Below are positions 16,375 to 25,327 of a stretch of DNA of 64,000 nucleotides, one piece after another. The notes beneath the pieces were generated by a model that saw only the letters and a program-made list of their open reading frames with translations, searched no databases and was not told where the DNA came from. The stretch's first letter is position 1, and each line of letters begins with the position of its first letter. This DNA is from Occultella glacieicola. Its GTDB lineage: Bacteria; Actinomycetota; Actinomycetes; Actinomycetales; Beutenbergiaceae. The position numbers were made by a program, and so were the translations under genes. The DNA lies in NCBI RefSeq assembly GCF_004353825.1, contig NZ_SMNA01000007.1, positions 62,001 through 126,000 on the forward strand, given 5' to 3'.

Positions 16375-17547
16375 ATGCGCACACGAAGGATCATCGGGAC
16401 CACCGCAGCCGTCACGCTCACGCTCACCATCGCCGCCTGCGGGTCGGACGACGGCGGCGGCTCGGGTGACGGGACACTCGTCGGCGAGGGCAGCGGCGCG
16501 GACTGCGAGATCGCCGCCGCGATCGGTGTCGGGGCGGCCCTGTCGCTGACCGGGGCGGCGGCCAGTTACGGCGAGTCGCAGCGCAACGGGCTGGAGCTGG
16601 CCGTCGCGGACCTGAACGAGGAGGGCGGCGTCACGTACGAGCTGACCGTCGAGGACGACCAGACCGACCCGCGGCAGGGCATCACCGTGTTCGAGGACTT
16701 CACCGGCGGTGACACCAGCATCATCATCGGCCCGACGCTGTCCAATGGCGCGTTCCAGGCCCAGCCGATCGCCCAGGAGGCGGGTGTGCCGGTGCTGGCC
16801 ATCTCCAACACGGCCTCCGGGATCACCGAGCAGGGTGACTACATCTTCCGGGACTCCCTGACCGAGGCGCAGGTCATCCCACAGACCATCGCCCTGGCCA
16901 CCGAGACCTACGACCTGGAGCAGGTCGTGGTGATGTACAGCAACGACGACGCCTTCACCGAGTCCGGCTACGAGGTGTTCGCCTCCTCCCTGGAGTCCGA
17001 GGGTGTCGAGGTGACCGACACCCTGACCTTCTCGGTGTCGGACACCGACTTCCGGCCGTTGCTCACCGAGGCCCTGGCCGCCGAGCCCGATGCGCTGGTC
17101 GTGTCCGGCCTGATCGAGGCGGCCATCCCACTGGTCACCCAGGCCCGTGATCTCGGCATCGAGGTGCCGATCATCGGGGGGAACGGGTTCAACAACCCGC
17201 AGCTGATGGCCGACGCCGGAGCGGCGGCGGAGGGCGTGGTGGTCGGTGCGGCCTGGAACTCCACCTCCGACAACGCCGAGAACGTCGAGTTCCTGGACGC
17301 GTACGAGCAGGAGTTCGGCGGGCCGCCGGACCAGTTCGCCGCCCAGGCCTACGCCGCGATGACGATCATCGACACCGCCGTGCGGCACAACTGCTCGGGG
17401 GAGCGCGATGACGTCCAGGACGGCCTGAACAACATCGCCGACCTGCCCACGGTGCTCGGTTCGCTGACGATCAACGACGACCGTGACGCCGAGCACGAGG
17501 CGGTCGTGCAGGTGGTCGAGGACGGCGCGTTCGCCGTCCTCGGCTGA
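16375..17547 (+). CDS. livK: Branched-chain amino acid-type ABC transporter substrate-binding lipoprotein
   Basis: A 390-residue periplasmic-binding fold type I receptor (LivJ/LivK family), lipid-anchored through the lipobox TIAAC after a short signal peptide. The mature protein has GVGAALSLTGAAASYGESQRNG at the start of the fold, IIGPTLSNG in the first lobe and DALVVSGLIEAA in the second, all typical of the family. The strong GGGGAGG six bases before the ATG fixes the start. It is first in a four-gene operon with LivH, LivM-LivG fusion and LivF. Natural ligand may be branched-chain amino acids, other amides or aromatic compounds; the fold does not decide. Confidence 0.93.
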   Translation: MRTRRIIGTTAAVTLTLTIAACGSDDGGGSGDGTLVGEGSGADCEIAAAIGVGAALSLTGAAASYGESQRNGLELAVADLNEEGGVTYELTVEDDQTDPRQGITVFEDFTGGDTSIIIGPTLSNGAFQAQPIAQEAGVPVLAISNTASGITEQGDYIFRDSLTEAQVIPQTIALATETYDLEQVVVMYSNDDAFTESGYEVFASSLESEGVEVTDTLTFSVSDTDFRPLLTEALAAEPDALVVSGLIEAAIPLVTQARDLGIEVPIIGGNGFNNPQLMADAGAAAEGVVVGAAWNSTSDNAENVEFLDAYEQEFGGPPDQFAAQAYAAMTIIDTAVRHNCSGERDDVQDGLNNIADLPTVLGSLTINDDRDAEHEAVVQVVEDGAFAVLG

Positions 17548-17561
17548 GGCGCCCAGCCCCG

Positions 17562-18443
17562 ATGGACGTCCAACAGCTCCTCAACGGGCTGTTCGTCGGC
17601 TCGATCTACGCGCTGTTCGCGATCGGTTTCACGCTCGTCTTCGGTGTCCTGGACCGCCTGAACCTGGCGCACCCGGCCGTCTTCACCGTGGCCGCGTTCG
17701 TGGGGATCGAGCTGGTGGCGGTCGGTGGGCTCTCGATCTGGGCGGCGCTCCCGGTGGTGTTCGTGGTCGGCGGCCTGCTCGGCCTGGTGATCGAGCAGGT
17801 CGCCTTCCGGCCGCTCAAGGGACGGGCGGACGCCCACTTCGCGGGCCTGATCTCCTCGATCGCGCTCGCGGGCATGTTCATCGCGCTGCTGCAGTGGCGC
17901 TACGGACCGGACACCAAGCGCTTCCCCGCGGAGTCCTTCCCGGAGACCACGTACAAGGTCCTCGGCGCGCAGGTGACCGGGGTGCAGGTCGCGATCCTGC
18001 TGATCACGATCGTGCTCGCCGTCGGGCTGCATCTGCTGGTCGGTCGGACCCGACTGGGCCGCAGCATGCGTGCGACCGCGGAGAACCCGACGGCGGCACG
18101 GGTGGTGGGCGTCAACGTGGACCGCGTCAGTGCCACCACGCTCGCCATCTCCTCCGCGCTCGGCGCGGTCGCCGGTGCCCTGTTCGCCATGAACGTCAAC
18201 AGCGCGCAGTTGGGCATGGGTGGTGCGATCGAGCTCAAGGGGCTCGCCGTGATCGTGGTGGGCGGGATGGCGTCCCTGCCCGGTGCCCTGGTGGGCGGCC
18301 TGCTGCTCGGCCTCGCGGAGGTCTTCACCGTTCAGTACATCGGCTCGAGCTGGCGCGACCTCGTCGCCTTCGGCCTGCTCTTCCTGATCCTCGTGGTGCG
18401 TCCCCAGGGACTGTTCGGCACCCGCAAGGTCCGGGAGGTCTGA
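17562..18443 (+). CDS. livH: Branched-chain amino acid ABC permease LivH
   Basis: A 293-residue integral membrane subunit with about eight hydrophobic segments. It shows the LivH signature NGLFVGSIYALFAIGFTLVFGVLDRLNLAHP near the N-terminus and the EAA-like loop RTRLGRSMRATAENPTAARVVGVNVDRV. ATG at 17562 is 14 bases after the binding-protein stop; its TGA shares one base with the next ATG. It pairs with the LivM half of the following fused protein. Confidence 0.95.
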   Translation: MDVQQLLNGLFVGSIYALFAIGFTLVFGVLDRLNLAHPAVFTVAAFVGIELVAVGGLSIWAALPVVFVVGGLLGLVIEQVAFRPLKGRADAHFAGLISSIALAGMFIALLQWRYGPDTKRFPAESFPETTYKVLGAQVTGVQVAILLITIVLAVGLHLLVGRTRLGRSMRATAENPTAARVVGVNVDRVSATTLAISSALGAVAGALFAMNVNSAQLGMGGAIELKGLAVIVVGGMASLPGALVGGLLLGLAEVFTVQYIGSSWRDLVAFGLLFLILVVRPQGLFGTRKVREV

Positions 18444-20131
18444 TGCCCGGCGACGCGACCCTCGTGTTCATCGCCATCAGCGGGATCTTCGCGTTCTCGT
18501 TCTACGCCGTCCTGGTGGCGGGGCAGCTCAGCCTCGGCCAGGCCGGTTTCGCGGCCATCGCCGCGTTCGGCTCGGCCACGCTCGCTCCCGCGCCGTCGCA
18601 GGTGGGTGACGTCCCGGCGCTGCTGATCGCGGTCGCGATCGGGATGTCGATGGGCGTGCTCGCCTCGATCGTGCTGGGTCTTCCGACGATGCATCTGCGT
18701 GGGGTGTTCCTGGCGATCGCGACCCTCGGGTTCGCCGAGGCCGTGCGCATCCTGATCATCAACATGGAGTCGCTCGGCGGCGCCCAGGGCATGCCGGTCC
18801 CGAAGGTGGTGACCCCCGCGATCGCGTGGGTGTTCCTGCTGCTGGTGGCCTACTGGTTCTGGCGGCAGGGTCCGTCCCGGTACGGCCGGGCGCTGGCCGC
18901 GATCCGGGAGGACGAGCTGGCCGCCCGAGCGATGGGCATCGACGTGGGCCGCCATCGCCTGCAGGTGTTCGTGACCTCCGGCGCCCTCGCGGGGCTCTAC
19001 GGCGTCCTCTGGGCGTACTTCGTGAGGCTGATCGCGCCGGAGGACTTCTCGTTCACGACCGCGATCGATGGTCTGGTCACGGCGGTGGTCGGGGGCTCGA
19101 CGCTGTTCGTCGGCCCGATCCTGGGCAGCATCTTCCTGACCCTGGTGCCGGACCTGCAGCGGGCGATCGGGATTGACGCCGGCTGGATCCGGCCCTTCCT
19201 GGCCAGCCTGCTGTTGCTCCTGGTGATCCTGTTCCTGCCCGGCGGGCTGGCCAGCCTCGTTCCGCGCCGGGTCCGGATGCCTGCCGTCACGGGGACCGAC
19301 CTCGGCAGCGAGGCCGCCGGGCTGGAGACGAGGCAGCACCCGGCCGACGGCGAACCGGTGGTCCGGCTCCGCGGGCTCAGCAAGGACTACGGCGGGGTGC
19401 ACGCGGTGCGTGGCGTGGACCTCGAGGTCACCGGTGGTGAGATCCTCGGCCTGATCGGGCCGAACGGCGCGGGCAAGACCACACTGGTCAACATGATCAG
19501 CGGCCTGGTCCGCGGCACCTCGGGCACGGTCGAGGTCCTGGGGATCCGACCCGGACGCACGGCCGTGCACCGGGTCGCCGCCGCCGGCGTGAGCCGCACC
19601 TTCCAGCAGTCCCGGTTGTTCCCGCGACTGTCCGCCCTGGAGAACACCCTCGTCGGCAGCCACGTCCTCACCCGACCGACCTTCGTGCGCCGGATGCTCT
19701 GGTTGCCGTCCGCCCGCCGCGACGAGCAACGTGCCCTGCAGCACGCGGCCCGGTGCCTGCGCCGGGTCGGCCTTGCGGACAAGGCCGCAGTGCCCGCCAA
19801 GGCGCTCTCGTACGGGGACCAGCGACGCCTGGAGATCGCCCGCGCGCTCGCCGCGGACCCGTCCCTGCTGATCCTGGACGAACCCGCCGCCGGGATGAAC
19901 CACGTCGAGGCGGCCGGGCTCTCCGACCTGATCGGCGCGCTGGGGCGGGACGGCCTGACGATCCTGCTGATCGAGCACAACGTCGCGATGGTGATGCGCA
20001 CCTGCTCCCGGATCGTGGTGCTCAACTTCGGTGAGGTCATCGCAACCGGCTCCCCGGAGGAGGTGGCCGCGAACAGCGAGGTGGTCGAGGCCTACCTGGG
20101 CAGTGCCGAGCCCGAGGGGGAACCACGATGA
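18443..20131 (+). CDS. livM: Fused LivM permease - LivG ATPase
   Basis: A 562-residue fusion. Residues 1 to about 290 are the LivM permease: membrane segments, GQLSLGQAGFAAIAAFGS and the loop SRYGRALAAIREDELAARAMGID. A linker of about 30 residues follows, then the LivG ATPase from about 310, with Walker A GPNGAGKTT, Q-loop FQQSRLF, an ABC signature changed to LSYGDQRR, Walker B LLILDEPAAG and a switch histidine in LIEHN. Such fusions occur in some actinobacteria and force 1:1 stoichiometry. Stop overlaps the LivF start by four bases. Confidence 0.94.
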   Translation: MPGDATLVFIAISGIFAFSFYAVLVAGQLSLGQAGFAAIAAFGSATLAPAPSQVGDVPALLIAVAIGMSMGVLASIVLGLPTMHLRGVFLAIATLGFAEAVRILIINMESLGGAQGMPVPKVVTPAIAWVFLLLVAYWFWRQGPSRYGRALAAIREDELAARAMGIDVGRHRLQVFVTSGALAGLYGVLWAYFVRLIAPEDFSFTTAIDGLVTAVVGGSTLFVGPILGSIFLTLVPDLQRAIGIDAGWIRPFLASLLLLLVILFLPGGLASLVPRRVRMPAVTGTDLGSEAAGLETRQHPADGEPVVRLRGLSKDYGGVHAVRGVDLEVTGGEILGLIGPNGAGKTTLVNMISGLVRGTSGTVEVLGIRPGRTAVHRVAAAGVSRTFQQSRLFPRLSALENTLVGSHVLTRPTFVRRMLWLPSARRDEQRALQHAARCLRRVGLADKAAVPAKALSYGDQRRLEIARALAADPSLLILDEPAAGMNHVEAAGLSDLIGALGRDGLTILLIEHNVAMVMRTCSRIVVLNFGEVIATGSPEEVAANSEVVEAYLGSAEPEGEPR

Positions 20132-20838
20132 CCGGGCTGACCGGGCCGATCCTGACGGTCGAGGACCTGCGGGTGCGCTACGGCCGGGTGGAGGCGGTGC
20201 GCGGGGTGAGCTTCGACGCCGCCGCGGGCGAGCTCGTGACCCTGGTCGGTGCCAACGGGGCCGGCAAGAGTTCGATCATCAACGCCGTCTCCGGCCTGGT
20301 GCGCCCGCGGGGCGGCCGGATCCTCTTCGAGGGCCGCGACATCACCCGAACGCCCGCCCACCGGCTGGTCCGGTCCGGCCTAGTGCAGGTGCCGGAGGGC
20401 AGACAGATCCTGGCGACGCTCACCGTCGAGGAGAACCTCAGGCTCGGGGCACCCCGCCGGGCCGGCATCGGGGAGGTCTACGGGCGCTTCCCGGTCCTCG
20501 CCGAGCGCCGACGGAGTCCGGCCGGCACCCTGTCCGGTGGCGAGCAGCAGATGCTGGCGATCGGCCGTGCCCTCGTGGCCCGGCCCCGGCTGATCCTGCT
20601 CGACGAGCCGTCGATGGGTCTGGCCCCCCGGATCGTCGACGAGGTGTTCGGCGTGATCGGGGAGATCCGTTCCTCCGGTACCACCGTGGTCCTGGTCGAG
20701 CAGAACGCCCGCCGGGCCCTGCGGGCCGCCGATCACGGCTACATCCTGGCCAGCGGTGAGATCGTCCACAGCGGTCCGGCGGCCGAGCTGCTCGGCGATG
20801 ACCGGGTGGTCCAGGCCTACCTCGGGGTGGAGACCTGA
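20128..20838 (+). CDS. livF: Branched-chain amino acid ABC transporter ATPase LivF
   Basis: A 236-residue cytoplasmic ATPase that pairs with the LivG domain to power the importer. Walker A GANGAGKSS, Q-loop region VQVPEGRQILATLTVEENL, signature LSGGEQQM, Walker B LILLDEPSMG and switch region VLVEQN are all intact. The VPEGR motif separates LivF from LivG. ATGA overlap with the upstream gene. It is the last gene of the operon and converges with the GyrB-like gene six bases away. Confidence 0.95.
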   Translation: MTGLTGPILTVEDLRVRYGRVEAVRGVSFDAAAGELVTLVGANGAGKSSIINAVSGLVRPRGGRILFEGRDITRTPAHRLVRSGLVQVPEGRQILATLTVEENLRLGAPRRAGIGEVYGRFPVLAERRRSPAGTLSGGEQQMLAIGRALVARPRLILLDEPSMGLAPRIVDEVFGVIGEIRSSGTTVVLVEQNARRALRAADHGYILASGEIVHSGPAAELLGDDRVVQAYLGVET

Positions 20839-20844
20839 GGACTC

Positions 20845-21459
20845 CTACCCGCGTGGGTCCGGCTCACGGACCTGGATCCGGAGGTGGTCGAACCCGTCGA
20901 GACCGAGGACGTCGAGGACGCCCGGTACCAGGTCCGGGTCCGGCCGGAAGTGCACCGTGGTGCCGGTCGCGCCGGTCATGCCCGCGACCTCCTCGAGCTC
21001 GCCGACCGGGATGCCGTGTTCGTAGCGCTGGCGCCAGGCACCCTCGTCCCGGTGGTTGGTGTGCACCAGCCAGGTGCTCAGGGCCGCGACCACGGACATG
21101 CCCCGGCGGGCCCGACCGTCCGGGAGCGGCGTCGCCTCCGTGGTGTCGAAGAAGCGAAGGTCCTTCGTCGCCATGACCGGCTTGCGGATGACCGTCCCGT
21201 CCGCGCGGCGGTGGACGGCGGTGCCGCGCCCGTCGTCGGTCACCGAGACGGAACCGTCCGGATACCGGGTGAGCACCACGGTGCCGGTCCGGGCACCCGC
21301 GGCGGCCTCCTCGTCGGCGTACGCGAGCACCTCCTGGACCAGGTGCGTCACGCCTCCGCCGACCAGGCGGGCGGCGCCGGCACGGATCGCGGCGAGATGG
21401 TCCAGGTCCACGGGCTGGGCCCACTCGTGGGTGGTGGCGGCGGGGAGGTCGGAGGTCAT
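20845..21459 (-). CDS. Stand-alone GyrB/ParE-like GHKL ATPase domain, degenerate
   Basis: A 204-residue protein resembling only the N-terminal ATPase domain of GyrB. VTHLVQEVLAYADEEAAAG aligns with the GyrB helix that normally reads E-V-V-D-N-S. The catalytic Glu is kept, but the Mg/ATP-binding Asn is replaced (AYA instead of DNS). VTDDGRGTAV and the RRGMSVVAALSTWL lid region are recognisable, and YEHGIPVGELE...GTTVHFRPDPDL matches the GyrB segment before the transducer domain. It has no transducer, TOPRIM or Tyr-bearing partner. It could be a nucleotide-binding regulator or gyrase inhibitor-like protein. CAGGAT six bases before the ATG suggests a leaderless transcript. Complete frame, so probably not a pseudogene. 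Confidence 0.7.
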   Translation of the reverse strand: MTSDLPAATTHEWAQPVDLDHLAAIRAGAARLVGGGVTHLVQEVLAYADEEAAAGARTGTVVLTRYPDGSVSVTDDGRGTAVHRRADGTVIRKPVMATKDLRFFDTTEATPLPDGRARRGMSVVAALSTWLVHTNHRDEGAWRQRYEHGIPVGELEEVAGMTGATGTTVHFRPDPDLVPGVLDVLGLDGFDHLRIQVREPDPRG

Positions 21460-21517
21460 CCCCGCATCCTGCCACCGGCGTGTCCGCGCGGGTGCCGGCC
21501 GAGGCCCTCGACCGGAT

Positions 21518-22762
21518 CTAGGGCAGCGGGTCCTGCTCCGGGGAGGGCACCGGCCGGGTGGTCTCGGCCGCCCGCATCGTGCGGCTCGCGGCGATGGCGA
21601 GCAGGGCGGCGGTGAGGCCGGCGCCCATCACCACGACGTACCCGCCGCGTGGTCCGAAGGAGTCGACGGCCTGTCCGGACAGGGACGTGCCGACGGCGAA
21701 CCCGAGGCCGATCGCGGTGCCCACCCAGGTCAGGCCCTCGGTCAGCCGGGACGACGGAACCAGGGCCTGCACGAGCGCGTTGCCGGTGATGATCGTCGGT
21801 GCGATCGTGAACCCGGTCACGAACATCACCGGCGCCAGGACGAACAGGGAGTCCACCCACACGAACAGGCTGACCCCGAGCGCCAGCAGGATGACGCCGC
21901 CGACGAACCGCTTCCACAGCGGCGCCACCCACTCCCGGGCACCGTAGAGCAGACCGGAGATCAGGGAGCCGGCCGCCATCACCGCAAGCATCACACCGGC
22001 CCACGCCTTCGCGCCGTGGGCTTCGGAGAACGCGACCGTCGCCACGTCCGAGGCGCCGAAGATGATGCCCATCCCGACGAACACGACCGCGATCACGACC
22101 ATCGCGCCGGAACGCATCACCGAGCGGTGCTCACCCTGCGGCGGGCGGCCCGAGGGCGGCGGTTCGGTGGCCCGCTGGGACAGGAACCAGAACCCGCCCG
22201 CCCCGGCCGCGACGATCGCGGTGACCAGTCCCGCCGTCGGGCTGATCGAGGTGGCCAGGAACGTGGCCAGCACCGGCCCGATCACGAACACCAGTTCGTC
22301 GAGCGCGGACTCCAGCGAGTACGCGGTGTGCAGCTCCCGCGGCCCGTCGATCACCAGGTTCCACCGTGCCCGTACCATCGCGCCCATCGAGCCGACGGTC
22401 GCACCACTGAGCACGGCGGCGAGGTAGAGCCAGACCTCGTCCGCGCGGACCGACCCGACGACCGTGATCGCGACCAGGCCGGTCATCGCGACCGCGAGTG
22501 ATCGGCGCATCACCCTCGCCTGCCCGAACCGGTCCACGAGCCGGGCGATCTGGGGCGCGCAGACCGCCTGGGCCAGCGCGTAGGCGGCGGCCACCCGGCC
22601 GGCCAGGCCGTAGGTGTCGTACACGGCCGAGATCATCAGCACGATCGAGATGGTGACCATCGACATCGGCAGCCGGGCGAGGACTCCGGCGGTCGAGAAG
22701 GCGAGGGCGCCGGGCCTGCTCAGCACGCGGCGGTAGGGGGCGAGCACGATAGATTCTTGCAC
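21518..22762 (-). CDS. MFS family transporter
   Basis: A 414-residue protein with about 12 hydrophobic segments in two halves separated by a hydrophilic loop (SQRATEPPPSGRPPQGEHRS). The MFS loop 2-3 motif appears as ARLVDRFGQARVMRR. I chose the GTG at 22762 (MQESIVLAPYRRVLSRPG); a GTG five codons later is possible, and longer frames run antisense through the divergent MBL gene. Likely a proton-driven effluxer or solute exporter in the inner membrane. Substrate not predictable. Divergent from the MBL hydrolase with 52 bases between. Confidence 0.85.
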   Translation of the reverse strand: MQESIVLAPYRRVLSRPGALAFSTAGVLARLPMSMVTISIVLMISAVYDTYGLAGRVAAAYALAQAVCAPQIARLVDRFGQARVMRRSLAVAMTGLVAITVVGSVRADEVWLYLAAVLSGATVGSMGAMVRARWNLVIDGPRELHTAYSLESALDELVFVIGPVLATFLATSISPTAGLVTAIVAAGAGGFWFLSQRATEPPPSGRPPQGEHRSVMRSGAMVVIAVVFVGMGIIFGASDVATVAFSEAHGAKAWAGVMLAVMAAGSLISGLLYGAREWVAPLWKRFVGGVILLALGVSLFVWVDSLFVLAPVMFVTGFTIAPTIITGNALVQALVPSSRLTEGLTWVGTAIGLGFAVGTSLSGQAVDSFGPRGGYVVVMGAGLTAALLAIAASRTMRAAETTRPVPSPEQDPLP

Positions 22763-22814
22763 CGTCCGACCACCACACTGCCCGGGGGATCCGCCGTCGC
22801 GGTAGCGTGCACCG

Positions 22815-23471
22815 ATGAGGATCACGAAGCGTGAGCATGCCTGCCTGATCGTCGAGCACGGCGACCCCGGGTCCGGCGACGCGGTGCTCGTCATCGACCC
22901 GGGCTCGTTCTCCACCCTTCCGGACCTGGGCTCCCTCGGCCCGGTCGCGGCTGTCGTGCTCACCCACGCGCACGCCGACCACGCCCATCCCGAGCACCTG
23001 GCCGCGCTCCGGGATGCGAACCCGGACGCCGTGTTCCTCGGGCCGCCGGCCGTGGCGGCGGCGGTCGCGGGCATCGGGATCCAGGTGGTGCAGGCCGGTC
23101 AGTCCTTGACCGTCGGCCCGTTCGAGCTGACCTTCCACGGCGGGGTGCACGCCCGGATCCACTCCTCGATACCGCCGGTGGACAACGTCGGGGTCAGCGT
23201 GAACGGCGTCCTGTACCACCCGGGCGACTCCCTCGAGCCCGCCGTCACCGGGATGCCGGTGCTGGCCGCCCCGGTGAGCGGGCCCTGGCTCAAGGCGGGC
23301 GAGGTGATGGACCTGGTCGGCGCCGTCGGCGCCGCGCACGTGGTGCCGATCCACGAGAGCCACGCCTCCGCCGTCGGGCAGCAGTTGATGGCGCGGCTCG
23401 TGGGCGGCGCGGCCGAGGCGGCCGGTGGGCGCTACGACGCGCTCGCGGTCGGCGAGTCCCTGGAGGTCTAG
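22815..23471 (+). CDS. MBL-fold metal-dependent hydrolase (UlaG-like)
   Basis: A 218-residue cytoplasmic metallo-beta-lactamase-fold hydrolase. The metal site is THAHADHAHPEHL (HxHxDH), with further ligands in YHPGD and VPIHESH. The compact size and the MRITKREHACLIVE opening resemble the L-ascorbate-6-phosphate lactonase (UlaG)-like and general nuclease-like MBL groups; the substrate cannot be told. TAGCGT lies exactly six bases before the ATG, with no Shine-Dalgarno, so translation is probably leaderless. Its 3' end converges with pgm across a long hairpin. Confidence 0.85.
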   Translation: MRITKREHACLIVEHGDPGSGDAVLVIDPGSFSTLPDLGSLGPVAAVVLTHAHADHAHPEHLAALRDANPDAVFLGPPAVAAAVAGIGIQVVQAGQSLTVGPFELTFHGGVHARIHSSIPPVDNVGVSVNGVLYHPGDSLEPAVTGMPVLAAPVSGPWLKAGEVMDLVGAVGAAHVVPIHESHASAVGQQLMARLVGGAAEAAGGRYDALAVGESLEV

Positions 23472-23479
23472 CCGTGGCC

Positions 23480-23554
23480 GCTGAGATCGCACCTGCCGTT
23501 GTGAGTTAGCACCGTGCACCGGTGCGAAGTCACACTGTGAGGTGCGATCTCAGC
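23480..23554. terminator. Long two-tier hairpin between convergent genes
   Basis: Outer arms GCTGAGATCGCACCT (23480-23494) and its exact complement (23540-23554). Inner arms at 23500-23514 and 23520-23534 pair with two mismatches. It fills almost the whole gap between the MBL gene and pgm and should stop transcription from both sides. Confidence 0.7.
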
Positions 23555-23564
23555 GATCTGGGCG

Positions 23565-25244
23565 TCAGTCGGCGAGCGCCTGGCTGACCACGTCCTTGGC
23601 GGCCTCCTGCACCTGGGTCAGGTGGTCGGCGGAGACGAACGACTCCGCGTAGATCTTGTACACGTCCTCGGTGCCGGACGGCCGCGCCGCGAACCAGGCG
23701 TCCGCGGTCGTCACCTTGAGGCCGCCGATCGCGGCGCCGTTGCCGGGCGCGGCCACGAGCCGGTCGGTGATCGGCTGCCCGGCGAGTTCGGTCGCCGAGA
23801 CGGCGTCGGGGGCGAGGGCGCCGAGCCTGGCCTTCTGCTCCCGCGTCGCAGGGGCGTCCACCCGGGCGTACCAGCTCTCCCCGTGCTCGGCCACCTGCTC
23901 CTCATGCAACTGGCTGGGGGAGCGGCCGGTCACGGCCTGGATCTCGGAGGCGAGCAGCGCGAGCAGGATGCCGTCCTTGTCCGTGGTCCAGACCGACCCG
24001 TCCTGCCGCAGGAACGAGGCCCCCGCGGACTCCTCGCCACCAAACCCGACGGACCCGTCGAGCAGGCCCGGAACGAACCACTTGAACCCGACCGGCACCT
24101 CCATCAGCGGGCGGCCAAGCCCGCCGACCACCCGGTCGATGAGCGCGGACGAGACGAGTGTCTTGCCGACCCCGGTGCGCGGACCCCAGCCGTCGCGGTG
24201 GGAGTACAGGTAGGCGATCGCCACGGCGAGATAGTGGTTCGGGTTCATCAGGCCACCGTCGGGCGTGACGATGCCGTGCCGGTCCGCGTCCGCGTCGTTG
24301 CCGGTCGCGATGTCGTACGGGGCGGCGGCGCCCTCGGCGCGCATCGTGTTCACCAGCGACGCCATCGCCGACGGCGAGGAGCAGTCCATCCGGATCTTGC
24401 CGTCCCAGTCGAGCGTCATGAACGCCCACCGCGGATCCACGACCGGGTTCACCACGGTCAGGTCCAGGCTGTGCCGGTCGGCGATCGCGGCCCAGTAGTC
24501 CACGGAGGCGCCCCCGAGCGGGTCCGCCCCGATCCGGATGCCGGCGGAGCGGATCGCGTCCAGGTCCAGCACCGACTCCAGGTCGTCGACGTAGGTGAGC
24601 AGGAAGTCGTGCTTGTGCACGGTCGCGGCCCCGACGGCGCGCTCGTAGGGCACCCGGGGGACGGCGTCGAGGCCGGAGCGGAGCAACGCGTTCGCGCGGC
24701 GTGCGATCGCGCCGGTCGCCTCGGAGTCGGCCGGGCCACCGTGCGGCGGGTTGTACTTGAACCCGCCGTCGCGCGGGGGGTTGTGCGAGGGCGTCACCAC
24801 GATGCCGTCCGCCAGGCCGGGCCCGCGCGTGCGCACGCCCTCGGCGGAGCCGGCACCGTTGTAGCGCAGGATCGAGTGGGACACGGCCGGGGTCGGGGTG
24901 TAGGAGTCCCGGGCGTCGATGTGCACCTCCACCCCGGCGCCGGCGAGGACCTCGAGAGCGGTCCGGGTGGCCGGTTCGGACAGGGCGTGGGTGTCGCGGC
25001 CCAGGTACAGCGGGCCGTCCGTGCCCTGCGTCGCCCGATACTCGACGATCGCCTGGGTGATCGCGACGATGTGCGCCTCGTTGAACGCGGTGTCCAGGCT
25101 GGAGCCCCGGTGCCCGGACGTCCCGAACACCACCTGCTGGCTCACCTCGTCCGGATCGGGGGTCCGGTCGTAGTAGGCGGAGACGACGGCGTCGACGTCG
25201 ATGAGGTCCTCGGGGAGGGCGACCTGCCCAGCGCGCTCATGCAT
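23565..25244 (-). CDS. pgm: Phosphoglucomutase (alpha-D-glucose-specific)
   Basis: A 559-residue cytoplasmic enzyme interconverting glucose 1-phosphate and glucose 6-phosphate. The phosphoserine loop is [15 protein letters not shown] with Ser153. [10 protein letters not shown] begins the fold, the metal-binding [11 protein letters not shown] segment is in domain 2, the sugar-binding GGEESAG in domain 3 and a phosphate-binding RPSGTED near the C-terminus. Length and motifs match the E. coli Pgm class rather than ManB-like mutases. ATG at 25244. Monocistronic, and ended by the convergent hairpin at 23480-23554. Role in glycogen, trehalose and nucleotide-sugar supply is general family knowledge. 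Confidence 0.96.
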   Translation of the reverse strand: MHERAGQVALPEDLIDVDAVVSAYYDRTPDPDEVSQQVVFGTSGHRGSSLDTAFNEAHIVAITQAIVEYRATQGTDGPLYLGRDTHALSEPATRTALEVLAGAGVEVHIDARDSYTPTPAVSHSILRYNGAGSAEGVRTRGPGLADGIVVTPSHNPPRDGGFKYNPPHGGPADSEATGAIARRANALLRSGLDAVPRVPYERAVGAATVHKHDFLLTYVDDLESVLDLDAIRSAGIRIGADPLGGASVDYWAAIADRHSLDLTVVNPVVDPRWAFMTLDWDGKIRMDCSSPSAMASLVNTMRAEGAAAPYDIATGNDADADRHGIVTPDGGLMNPNHYLAVAIAYLYSHRDGWGPRTGVGKTLVSSALIDRVVGGLGRPLMEVPVGFKWFVPGLLDGSVGFGGEESAGASFLRQDGSVWTTDKDGILLALLASEIQAVTGRSPSQLHEEQVAEHGESWYARVDAPATREQKARLGALAPDAVSATELAGQPITDRLVAAPGNGAAIGGLKVTTADAWFAARPSGTEDVYKIYAESFVSADHLTQVQEAAKDVVSQALAD

Positions 25245-25327
25245 GTCCTCGATCCTGCCACCGCTCGGGCGGTACTGGCGAGCGGTCGGGTTCGGCCCTG
25301 CGCCCGTGGCGTCGATAGGGTGCGGTC

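Noticed and set aside
20845-21459. GyrB-like fragment as a pseudogene
   Set aside because: The frame is intact with a promoter-like hexamer and retains several motifs, so a functional stand-alone protein is at least as likely; kept as CDS with moderate confidence.
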